In this document: piece after piece, positions 58,070 through 64,000 of the stretch
How positions within the stretch are numbered: the first letter of the stretch is position 1
Layout: each line of letters begins with the position of its first letter
Assembly: GCA_963747755.1 (NCBI GenBank)
Contig: CAVVGK010000008.1
Coordinates: 164,514 to 228,513, forward strand
Reading direction: 5' to 3'
DNA: 64,000 nt
From: DATFVA01 sp963747755
Lineage (GTDB): Bacteria; Bacteroidota; Ignavibacteria; Ignavibacteriales; Ignavibacteriaceae
Position numbers and translations under genes: made by a program
The notes under the pieces: generated by a model
The model's database searches: none
What the model saw: only the letters and a program-made list of their open reading frames with translations
What the model was told of the DNA's origin: nothing

Positions 58070-59563
58070 TTACCTTAAATTAAGATTTTGAAGTATCTGG
58101 TTAACCATGAGCTGCGCATCATCTTCAACCAGAAAGAAAACCGGGAAGCCGAGTATTACCGCATCAAAAGAACTTCCGTAATACCGCAGTCCGCAGGCCA
58201 TCCCCCGGTATTGAGGGAATTGACTGTTTATATCGTTGTTATACGAATAAATCACATCTGTAAATCCCGCAGGCTGAGTGATCAGATTAATATTTGTGAG
58301 TCCCCAAGAGGAACCCGGGACGATAAAAGGAAAATCAACCAGTTTCGTTGAATCAATCTTTATATCATCGAAAGAGTTCCCTACACCTATAAAACCTATA
58401 CAATCGCCTGTATATCCGAATGTTTCATCAACACTGATGATATGAAGATAATCGTGTACAAAGGTTCCCTCCTCAAAATTTAGCGGGAAGGGTTTATCCC
58501 AGGCGAATGACTTCAGGATCCTCCATCCGCTCATAAAAAACTTTCCGCCCACATCCAGGTAATCCTCCAGGATATCCGTATAATTCACAATTTTGTGGGG
58601 TAGTGAAGATGGATAATCATCGGCATGCCACACTATCAGCTTGTACTGTCCAAGAGTGTCTTTCGGGGGCATTCCTCTTGTTTTAAAATCCCACTGGTAG
58701 GGCGTGCCGAATATCTGTGAGTAAAACTGGTCTACCTGCTGGTCAGATGGATGAATTGTACCGAACGGAAAATTACTTTCATCTGTCTCATCAATTATTA
58801 GTATATCTCTGGAAAAAGTTGGTTTCACAAGAGTAATTGTAACCGAATCGCCTGTCGGATCCACAAGGTTTGTATTGTCTCTTGAAATTGCCCTTATAAC
58901 ATGCTGCCCGGTAAGAGGCTGACTGAATTCGGATGGCAGAATAAAAATAAGTGTATCCCCGGTCCAGTGCCACTGGCCGTTATCAACCGACCATGCATAT
59001 TCCACAATCCCTCCTTCTTCATCAGGATCGCGTGCGGAGTATATTAGTTTTATACCTTCCCACCAGTCGCTGGTCTGATCCTCGGCAAAATACTTTTCAT
59101 TATTAGACGGGGTTTCAATCGTAGTGATAGGGAAATAAGTTCTTTCAGTATAAAATTCCTTAACAGCAGGTGTCGGATCAACAGACCCTGTATTATCAAC
59201 CGCCCTTACCTCAAATTCCTGCCTGTTCAGATCATCGTCTGAGAGAAAAGCAATCGTCAGACTGGTCTGTTCGGTATACTTCCATTCCTGCACCACGGAA
59301 TCGCCCTGTACCAACCGGTGAGTGATATAACGGTATTCATAGCCTTTAACATAACCGTCGTTATCTTCACCGTCCCAGTACAATGATTGAAGCGCAAACA
59401 AAGTGTCACCATCACCGGGTATATTTGCAACAGTGGTGTTTGGCGGATCGTTTAGATTAGGATCGGTCGGCTTTTCGCAGGAATTCCATAATACAACTAA
59501 TAAAACTGCAAGAATTATTTTTGCGAAAAATGAAATCTTTAATCGGTATAATTTTTTCTTCAT
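58070..59563 (-). CDS. Lipoprotein with Ig-like domains and a C-terminal GATase-like domain
   Basis: The 497-residue product has a lipoprotein signal (LVVLWNSCEKP, Cys29). Residues about 40-250 comprise two Ig/fibronectin-like units (LQSLYWDGEDNDGYVKGYEY, IKLIYSARDPDEEGGIVEYA). From about 255 on, DILIIDETDESNFPFG, YKLIVWHADDYPSSL, YLDVGGKFFMSGWRIL and DAVILGFPVFFLVEDD resemble a class-I glutamine-amidotransferase-like fold without an obvious catalytic Cys triad. It lies 6 bp before the TonB-dependent receptor gene, where SusD would lie in a classical system, but shows no SusD features. Outer-membrane location and glycan binding are inferences. Confidence 0.75.
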   Translation of the reverse strand: MKKKLYRLKISFFAKIILAVLLVVLWNSCEKPTDPNLNDPPNTTVANIPGDGDTLFALQSLYWDGEDNDGYVKGYEYRYITHRLVQGDSVVQEWKYTEQTSLTIAFLSDDDLNRQEFEVRAVDNTGSVDPTPAVKEFYTERTYFPITTIETPSNNEKYFAEDQTSDWWEGIKLIYSARDPDEEGGIVEYAWSVDNGQWHWTGDTLIFILPSEFSQPLTGQHVIRAISRDNTNLVDPTGDSVTITLVKPTFSRDILIIDETDESNFPFGTIHPSDQQVDQFYSQIFGTPYQWDFKTRGMPPKDTLGQYKLIVWHADDYPSSLPHKIVNYTDILEDYLDVGGKFFMSGWRILKSFAWDKPFPLNFEEGTFVHDYLHIISVDETFGYTGDCIGFIGVGNSFDDIKIDSTKLVDFPFIVPGSSWGLTNINLITQPAGFTDVIYSYNNDINSQFPQYRGMACGLRYYGSSFDAVILGFPVFFLVEDDAQLMVNQILQNLNLR

Positions 59564-59575
59564 AATACCTGCCGC

Positions 59576-60211
59576 TTAATAAAAATTTACATTGGTTATT
59601 TTCATAACCCTGTACAGTCTGTATACGTCCCTGTACCTCTTAACTGATTCGAAAGGACTTATCTCAACCTCGATTTCGGTCACCTTATTTTCACTGACCG
59701 TAAAATCCTGGTCGAAATGATAAAGTAAATTCTCCCCCGGAGGCAGTTCAACAGGATTCTCAAAAGTCTTTCCTGAATTTGCAACTATCCTGAGAGGTAC
59801 ACCGCTGGCTGGTGTCACGCCAAATTCTATACTGTTATATTCACCCGGAGGAACGTAAGATTCAAACACTTTGTAGTTTTTGTAACCGCCGGTGCTGTCA
59901 AGAGCAATAATATTAACAAATTCATCCTCCTGGCGATAGCTGTCGATGCGCGGATATAAAACAGCAAAATTTGAATCCTGGTAGATTCTTCCCTGAAATA
60001 CTTTTAACACAAAAAATGCGTCATATCTGGTAGAGACTGAAAAAGTATCACTCTTTTCTATCAGTAATGTATCTGCCGGGTCGGAGCTGAACATTACTCT
60101 AACGACTCCATGCTGCGGCGAATCCTCTACTCCTGTAGAACAGCCGTTTATTATTAGTCCGGTGAGGATTACCAAAACCGATAAGTATACGATTGGTTTC
60201 TTGCTTCTCAT
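59576..60211 (-). CDS. Lipoprotein with DUF4382-like beta domain
   Basis: The ATG at 60211 is chosen because AGGA lies 9 nt upstream; a 60220 ATG is possible, and longer starts run through the hairpin at 60244-60271. The 211-residue product is a lipoprotein (LTGLIINGCSTG). Its mature part (YDAFFVLKVFQGRIYQDSN, NIIALDSTGGYKNYKVFESY, VPPGEYNSIEFGVTP, VTEIEVEISPFESVKRYRDV) follows the pattern of small beta-sandwich lipoproteins of the DUF4382 type. It precedes the second lipoprotein by 12 bp. Envelope location is inferred; function unknown. Confidence 0.7.
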   Translation of the reverse strand: MRSKKPIVYLSVLVILTGLIINGCSTGVEDSPQHGVVRVMFSSDPADTLLIEKSDTFSVSTRYDAFFVLKVFQGRIYQDSNFAVLYPRIDSYRQEDEFVNIIALDSTGGYKNYKVFESYVPPGEYNSIEFGVTPASGVPLRIVANSGKTFENPVELPPGENLLYHFDQDFTVSENKVTEIEVEISPFESVKRYRDVYRLYRVMKITNVNFY

Positions 60212-60243
60212 TTTACCCATTCCTGATGAAAAATTATCATATT

Positions 60244-60271
60244 GCGGGAACCTTTTTAACCCGGTTCCCGC
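60244..60271 (-). other. Strong intercistronic hairpin
   Basis: GCGGGAACC (60244-60252) pairs perfectly with GGTTCCCGC (60263-60271) around a 10-nt loop. It lies between the stop of the LamG gene (60287) and the start of the DUF4382-like lipoprotein gene. On the minus strand AATATGATAATTTTTC follows, so it could act as a partial terminator, or protect the 5' segment of mRNA so that the first gene is expressed more than those downstream. Confidence 0.5.
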
Positions 60272-60286
60272 GAAAGATTGCAATAC

Positions 60287-62380
60287 TTACTTAAGCAGGA
60301 TCATCTTGTGTGTCAGCTGTATTGATTCTGCCTTAAGCTGATAGAAATATAATCCTGTAGCAGCCTTAATACCATACTCATTCGTGCCGTCCCATTCAAC
60401 TGTATGGAATCCGACATGAGTATTTTCATTGAACAGTGTTTTTACTTTTCTGCCCAGCAGATCGTACACTACTACTGAAACCTGCCCGGCTTTAGCAACA
60501 CCGAATTTAATGGTTGTTGTAGGATTAAATGGATTGGGATAATTCTGGAGAAGTTCGAATTTTTTAGGAATTTCAGCGGTCTGCTCTTTTACACCGGTAG
60601 TATTCTCGGCTTCGAAGTTATTGTAAATGAGAACCTTATCAATTTTACCGGAAAATCCTCTGGTGCCGTTAATGTTTCCTCCGTTCCCTATTATTAGAGG
60701 AGCTGTAGCATTTACGGGGGGATTTGCGGCTACCGTTGTATCATTCACAACTTCATCGATCATATTATTGTCTGAATCAAATAACTGGAATACTGCCTGC
60801 GTTGAGTCACGCTTGAATACCACACGGTACCAGGTCGCGGGATCAATCGTCTGCGTGGTTGTCAGTTCAACATAGGCATCCGGTTGAATAATAGAAGGAT
60901 CGGCATAATACCTTGCCCTCAACAGGTTTCCTGGCTCGGTTCTGATTTCATAATTATTCTGATACCAGTTACCTTCTGTTATCGGCCTGTTTATTATCCT
61001 TATATATTCCTGGAGAGAATCAGCTTTAAACCATAAACTTACATTGAAATCCGGGGATGTCAGGAACGGTGAATCAACCCTGATGAAACTGGAGTCCATA
61101 CCATCCGGGTCGGGTGCCTGCAGAATTGAAAAACTGCCTTCTGCGGCATCGTCTGAATAAACAAAAGGTCTCGGTGAACTTACCGGATTATGGAAGAATG
61201 AATGATCTACAGGTGTGCCGGTCCCTCCTTCGAAATCAAGATCAAGCACCAGTGCCATCGGCTGATAAATAGCGAAAGTCAGATATCCGTTTCCTTCAGC
61301 CGGGTATTGGGCCGTTCTGCTTTGATCGTCCGTTGCTTCAATATAATAATTAATTATTGAACCAAGACTTTGCTGCGGTATATAACCGGTGAAATCATTA
61401 TTACCCATATCAGCCAACGGCTCTGTCTGCCATGTGTTTCCACCATCAACGCTGTATTTGATGCTGGCTGAGGTAATTGAGCCGGTTGATGAAAAAGCCA
61501 TAATGTTGGCATCGATTTGATACTGTGACTGACCGGAAGTCTGGTTCTGTAACTCGGTAACGTTTGTGATTATTGGAGGAACAGGGAAATCGCGTATATT
61601 ATCGCTGATCCTTATTTCGTCGACAAAACCATCAAGAAATGAATCTTCGCCGCCTCCAGCAAAACCTATGTGAACAGGTTGATTTGTTGTAATTGGAGGA
61701 TCATCGAGTACAGGATCAAAAGCGAAAGTTGTGAAAGATACAAGCTGCCTCTGCGCATTGTGAACCATCTGAATCAGTATGTTTCGGTTTGTGTCTCTAA
61801 TGAAGGTTAGATGATACCATTGTCCTACCTGCAGAATATTGTTCGGAGAGTTAACCTGCGGCCACCTGTCAGCTCCGGCAACATTGTAACCGGTAGAAAA
61901 AAACCTTGTCGATCCCCACATTTCTACGAAATAGTTCGGACGCCAGAAATCATTATCACCGGTTTTTATTACCAGACGGGGTACCCATCGCCAATCTCCT
62001 GAGGTCTGCCCGAATGTAAAAATGTTAATCCATCCTTCGATAGTCCAGTCTCCCGTAAGATCAAGATATGAAGTATCGGCAACCGTTACGAAGGAAGAAT
62101 CCGACTGTGCGTCATTTTTCAGACCAAGTATTTGTCCCAGGTTGGAATCAAATGGATTGTTCAGATAGAATAAACCGTTTGCTGCATTTGTATGTCCCAT
62201 TGCATCCGCAGAGAATGAAGACGCATTTGTTAAATTACCGTCGAAGTGCAGTAGCATCATCGTGTGGCTATCAGGAGTGTAAGGACCGCCAATCGGTTCT
62301 TGAGCGTATAAATTAAATACACTCAGCAAGCAAAAAATTGAAAAAAGAACAAGAAGTCTAAAACGTATACAATATTTCAT
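60287..62380 (-). CDS. T9SS-secreted LamG/concanavalin-like lectin protein, first gene of the long cluster
   Basis: AAAGGAG (62387-62393) lies 6 nt before the ATG at 62380; an ATG at 62386 would touch the ribosome site. The 697-residue product has a signal peptide. The first LamG-type jelly roll (about 35-275) contains MMLLHFDGNLTNASSF, LTGDWTIEGWINIF and FVDEIRISDNIRDF. A fibronectin-like or Y_Y_Y-like linker (about 280-375) and a second LamG-type domain (about 380-600) follow, the latter with DLDFEGGTGTPVDHSF, FNVSLWFKADS and FSGKIDKVLIYNN. The last 80 residues (QNYPNPFNPTTTIKFGVA to HKMILLK) are a T9SS sorting domain. A glycan-binding surface role is inferred. Confidence 0.82.
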   Translation of the reverse strand: MKYCIRFRLLVLFSIFCLLSVFNLYAQEPIGGPYTPDSHTMMLLHFDGNLTNASSFSADAMGHTNAANGLFYLNNPFDSNLGQILGLKNDAQSDSSFVTVADTSYLDLTGDWTIEGWINIFTFGQTSGDWRWVPRLVIKTGDNDFWRPNYFVEMWGSTRFFSTGYNVAGADRWPQVNSPNNILQVGQWYHLTFIRDTNRNILIQMVHNAQRQLVSFTTFAFDPVLDDPPITTNQPVHIGFAGGGEDSFLDGFVDEIRISDNIRDFPVPPIITNVTELQNQTSGQSQYQIDANIMAFSSTGSITSASIKYSVDGGNTWQTEPLADMGNNDFTGYIPQQSLGSIINYYIEATDDQSRTAQYPAEGNGYLTFAIYQPMALVLDLDFEGGTGTPVDHSFFHNPVSSPRPFVYSDDAAEGSFSILQAPDPDGMDSSFIRVDSPFLTSPDFNVSLWFKADSLQEYIRIINRPITEGNWYQNNYEIRTEPGNLLRARYYADPSIIQPDAYVELTTTQTIDPATWYRVVFKRDSTQAVFQLFDSDNNMIDEVVNDTTVAANPPVNATAPLIIGNGGNINGTRGFSGKIDKVLIYNNFEAENTTGVKEQTAEIPKKFELLQNYPNPFNPTTTIKFGVAKAGQVSVVVYDLLGRKVKTLFNENTHVGFHTVEWDGTNEYGIKAATGLYFYQLKAESIQLTHKMILLK

Positions 62381-62508
62381 GTACATCTCCTTTTATGTTT
62401 AATGATCCGGTTAATTAAATATTTACCTACTCATTTTTATTCAGCATTTAGGATGAAAACTTCTTCTTGATAATTTCAAAGAGCAAAACAGGGGGGAAAA
62501 TCCAGCTA

Positions 62509-62530
62509 AAAATGTTAGCGCTAACATTTT
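62509..62530. promoter_or_regulatory. LacI-type operator, 22-bp perfect palindrome
   Basis: The core TGTTAGCGCTAACA sits inside a 22-bp perfect palindrome that is AAAA/TTTT-flanked. The central CG and symmetric arms are typical of LacI-family operators. It begins right at the transcription start predicted from the -10 box at 62538-62543 and is 128 bp upstream of the first start codon (62380). A bound repressor would block RNA polymerase directly. The LacI-family protein encoded at 23039-24079 is the obvious candidate. Confidence 0.8.
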
Positions 62531-62537
62531 CGCCATT

Positions 62538-62566
62538 ATATTACCACTTAGAATTAATAAAGTCAA
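62538..62566 (-). promoter_or_regulatory. Sigma70-like promoter of the polysaccharide-utilisation cluster
   Basis: Read on the minus strand, TTGACT (62561-62566) and TAATAT (62538-62543) are separated by exactly 17 bp, close to the sigma70 consensus. Transcription should begin near 62531, directly ahead of the operator, giving a leader of about 150 nt. I see no clear riboswitch or stable structure in that leader. Confidence 0.75.
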
Positions 62567-62653
62567 GTAGATGATAGATAAAATGATCGTTGGGTTGATA
62601 TAGAATAATAGGAGTGATTAATGATTTGATTATTCAGTTCGTATCAACAAAAT

Positions 62654-62677
62654 ATCCAGACTCAAAAAAGCCTGGAT
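62654..62677 (-). terminator. Rho-independent terminator downstream of higBA
   Basis: ATCCAGACT (62654-62662) and AGCCTGGAT (62669-62677) form a 9-bp stem (one G-U pair in the minus-strand RNA) with a 6-nt loop. On the minus strand ATTTTGTTG follows. It would end the higBA transcript before the cluster promoter at 62538-62566. The rest of 62567-62919 contains a second hairpin and no convincing gene. Confidence 0.6.
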
Positions 62678-62856
62678 TTAATCGTTTTGGGGAGAGACAG
62701 GGAATCTCCGCACTATACGTTTATTGTTTAAATTCGCAGGATTTAATAGGGTAGTGTCTATTTTGTCTATTTTGTGACTAGGAGTTTTTATCCTTCTCAA
62801 TTTTCAGGTCTTGTGGTAAACCCTCATCAGCTTGTTTCCTGGAAAAGTCGTTCAGT

Positions 62857-62880
62857 ATGCTGCTTCGTTATAAGCAGCAT
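62857..62880. repeat. Perfect hairpin just downstream of higA
   Basis: ATGCTGCTT (62857-62865) and AAGCAGCAT (62872-62880) form a perfect 9-bp inverted repeat around CGTTAT, 39 bp beyond the higA stop. No T-run follows on either strand, so it is not a classical terminator. It may stabilise the higBA mRNA end or be a remnant of a palindromic repeat. Confidence 0.4.
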
Positions 62881-62919
62881 GTGTCAGCCGGTCAGGCTAG
62901 ACTCAATTTTGAAGGATAA

Positions 62920-63339
62920 TCATGTATTTTCAATAAAGACTGAAGGAGAAACCGAAAATATTTTACTAAGTGCAACTATCTGCCTTAAGTTAAGCTTCCG
63001 TTTACGGTTTAATATCTCTGATACAACGCCCTGACTACCAATTTCATCAAGATCACTTTGTGTCATCCCGTGTTCTTCTAATAAAAACTTGAGATTCCCG
63101 ATTGGTTCTCCCTCCGGTTCTGCAATATTTCGATCTTCATAATCTTTGATTAAAGTGCCAAGTGTATCAATTAATGATTCTTTTACCGGATCAGTTTTTT
63201 TATTAACATCATCAATCAACTGGTCAACAATTTTTACGACCCTATTGTAGTGACGCTCTGTATGGATTGTAGCCACTATATTCGAAACAGCGGGCCAGAC
63301 TTTGACTGTTCTTTTTATTTCTTCTTTTTCTTTAATCAT
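62920..63339 (-). CDS. higA: HigA-type antitoxin with C-terminal helix-turn-helix
   Basis: The product (139 residues from ATG 63339; an ATG at 63366 overlapping the toxin gene is possible) starts with a VKVWPAVSNIVATIHTERHY segment typical of this antitoxin group. A helical linker follows, then an Xre-like helix-turn-helix (GNLKFLLEEHGMTQSDLDEI, SEILNRKRKLNLRQIVALSK). It neutralises HigB and, with it, represses the shared promoter. The gene begins 4 bp after the higB stop, giving the toxin-first order usual for higBA. Confidence 0.85.
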   Translation of the reverse strand: MIKEKEEIKRTVKVWPAVSNIVATIHTERHYNRVVKIVDQLIDDVNKKTDPVKESLIDTLGTLIKDYEDRNIAEPEGEPIGNLKFLLEEHGMTQSDLDEIGSQGVVSEILNRKRKLNLRQIVALSKIFSVSPSVFIENT

Positions 63340-63343
63340 TTTA

Positions 63344-63628
63344 TTATTTCCAGCTTCCTTTATCATATCCGGAATGAGTTAAAATGTGTCTTATATAAAT
63401 GCGTTTTGCAGAATATACTATATAAGCAATCAGACGGTACTTGTTTCCTCCAATATTAAAGACCGTAAACTTTCCAACCTGATCAGCCGAAGGAAATGTC
63501 TTTTTTAATTCAGCAAACGAATTATAATTACTTTGTTTTACTATGCGATACCATCGATCGAGAGGTTCTATGGAATCCTGATATCTTTTACTAAAATCGT
63601 GCAGCCTTTTTCTTGTAATAATATGCAT
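63344..63628 (-). CDS. higB: HigB-type mRNA-interferase toxin
   Basis: The 94-residue product has the HigB/RelE-like pattern: HIITRKRLHDFSKRYQDS, PLDRWYRIVKQSNYNSFAEL, ADQVGKFTVFNIGGNKYRLI and KRIYIRHILTHSGYDKGSW, with the C-terminal His-Tyr-Lys region of the active site. HigB toxins cut mRNA on the ribosome. The start codon is only 4 nt from the -10 box of the promoter at 63633-63661, so the transcript is probably leaderless. Translation coupled to higA is likely. Confidence 0.88.
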   Translation of the reverse strand: MHIITRKRLHDFSKRYQDSIEPLDRWYRIVKQSNYNSFAELKKTFPSADQVGKFTVFNIGGNKYRLIAYIVYSAKRIYIRHILTHSGYDKGSWK

Positions 63629-63632
63629 AAAG

Positions 63633-63661
63633 AATATATCTCATATTGAGATGTTTGTCAA
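63633..63661 (-). promoter_or_regulatory. higBA promoter with overlapping operator
   Basis: On the minus strand TTGACA (63656-63661) and TATATT (63633-63638) are 17 bp apart, a near-consensus sigma70 promoter. Within the spacer ATCTCA and TGAGAT form an inverted repeat (63638-63652), well placed as the HigA/HigBA autoregulatory site. Confidence 0.7.
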
Positions 63662-63829
63662 GTGAAAAAATCATATGGGATATTGCTCATTCAAGCCTGG
63701 TCAAAGTTAACAAGTACTCTAAGTCTCCCTATTATTATAACCCGTAACAAATTTAATTCAGTTTGTGTAAAAAATCAATTAATGAAAAGAAGCAAAGCTA
63801 ATGATGATTCAGTAACGAGTAAAAATAGA

Positions 63830-63852
63830 GATCCTGAAGCAAGTTCAGGATC
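63830..63852. repeat. Palindromic element or terminator upstream of higBA
   Basis: GATCCTGAA (63830-63838) and TTCAGGATC (63844-63852) pair perfectly around GCAAG. On the minus strand TCTCTATTTTTAC follows, so it could terminate the decayed T9SS gene at the window edge. Similar GATCCTGAA/TTCAGGATC units occur as dispersed palindromic repeats in many genomes. The short open frame over 63662-63859 looks non-coding, and I see no other gene in 63662-63909. Confidence 0.45.
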
Positions 63853-63909
63853 ATCTTAAAAAATCCGTTCTTAAAATTAGTCCCCTGTTTTTTAAAATGT
63901 TCTTCTGCT

Positions 63910-64000
63910 TATCTCACCAAAACCATTTTCTTTAATTCCATGTAATTACCCTTCACACTCACCTTTTAGTTATACTACATGCCCGGCACACCAGATATAT
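63910..64000 (-). pseudogene. Decayed C-terminal tail of a T9SS-sorted protein, cut by the window edge
   Basis: In one minus-strand frame ending at a stop at 63910-63912 the sequence reads ISGVPGM-stop-YN-stop-KVSVKG, then NYMELKKMVLVR. Apart from two in-frame stops this follows the end of a T9SS sorting domain (SGVYFYxL...GxxxxKKMVLVK). It therefore looks like the remnant of a secreted-protein gene whose body lies beyond the right edge. The short length keeps confidence moderate. Confidence 0.45.

Noticed and set aside
58070..59563. SusD homologue next to the TonB-dependent receptor
   Set aside because: The lipoprotein has Ig-like and GATase-like regions, not the helical TPR-type pattern of SusD.
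62774..63034. 86-codon plus-strand open frame near higA
   Set aside because: It overlaps higA and a hairpin, and its translation has low-complexity, non-protein-like composition.
63662..63859. 65-codon plus-strand open frame next to higB
   Set aside because: It lies over the higBA promoter region and a palindromic element; no ribosome site and no domain.
1..64000. CRISPR arrays, tRNA or rRNA genes, transposons or phage genes
   Set aside because: No regularly spaced repeats, cloverleaf or rRNA-like segments, transposase or integrase motifs were found on reading.

Overview
The window looks like a chromosomal segment of a Gram-negative bacterium of the Fibrobacteres-Chlorobi-Bacteroidetes group, most like Ignavibacteria or a neighbouring lineage. 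The main reason is that many secreted proteins end in a type IX secretion (T9SS) sorting domain of the form 'QNYPNPFNPST...YDILGR...GIYFYxL...KKMxLLK'. There is also a TonB-dependent receptor with a carboxypeptidase-like regulatory domain, a PorV/PorQ-like outer-membrane protein and several lipoproteins. No tRNA, rRNA, CRISPR array, transposase or integrase was seen.

Layout. Positions 1-4560 hold secreted or membrane proteins of mostly unknown role: an edge-truncated surface protein, a short possibly truncated secreted protein, a CX4CH cytochrome-like lipoprotein, a small anchored protein, a secreted unknown, and a T9SS protein with two anti-sigma-K-like domains. Positions 2024-4560 are visibly GC-richer than the rest. 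Positions 4894-15578 are a plus-strand carbohydrate cluster: a sodium:solute symporter (frameshifted), a GH38 alpha-mannosidase, a large secreted GH2-type enzyme, a Gfo/Idh/MocA oxidoreductase, a PhyH-type dioxygenase and a URO-D-fold methyltransferase. A second URO-D protein (frameshifted) and a corrinoid protein converge on it from the minus strand (15633-17480).

Positions 17611-62380 are one long, tightly packed minus-strand polysaccharide-utilisation cluster of 24 genes. Almost every gap is below 50 bp, and several genes overlap by one to eight bases. It opens with a sigma70-like promoter (62538-62566) followed directly by a 22-bp perfect palindrome of LacI-operator type (62509-62530). 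A LacI-family regulator is encoded inside the cluster. In transcription order it encodes a LamG-type T9SS protein, two lipoproteins, a TonB-dependent receptor, two paralogous 600-residue secreted proteins, a PorV/PorQ-like protein, two secreted putative zinc proteases, a GH172-type enzyme and galT. It continues with a secreted discoidin/Ig protein, five (alpha/alpha)6-barrel glycosidase-like proteins (three GH63-like, two GDE-like), a TIM-barrel protein fused to a sulfatase-modifying-factor-like domain, the LacI regulator and a metal-site-less M24 homologue. It ends with an aldose-epimerase-like protein, a second SSS symporter, a small membrane protein and galK. No SusD homologue is recognisable.

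Inferred logic: surface and secreted proteins bind and cleave a galactose-containing glycan or glycoprotein; the receptor and symporters import the products; mutarotase, GalK and GalT feed galactose into the Leloir pathway; and LacI represses the cluster until an inducer appears. The right end (62920-63628) carries a higBA toxin-antitoxin pair with its own promoter, then the decayed tail of another T9SS protein at the edge. Three genes carry single-base indels in homopolymer runs, which are either sequence errors or real inactivations.
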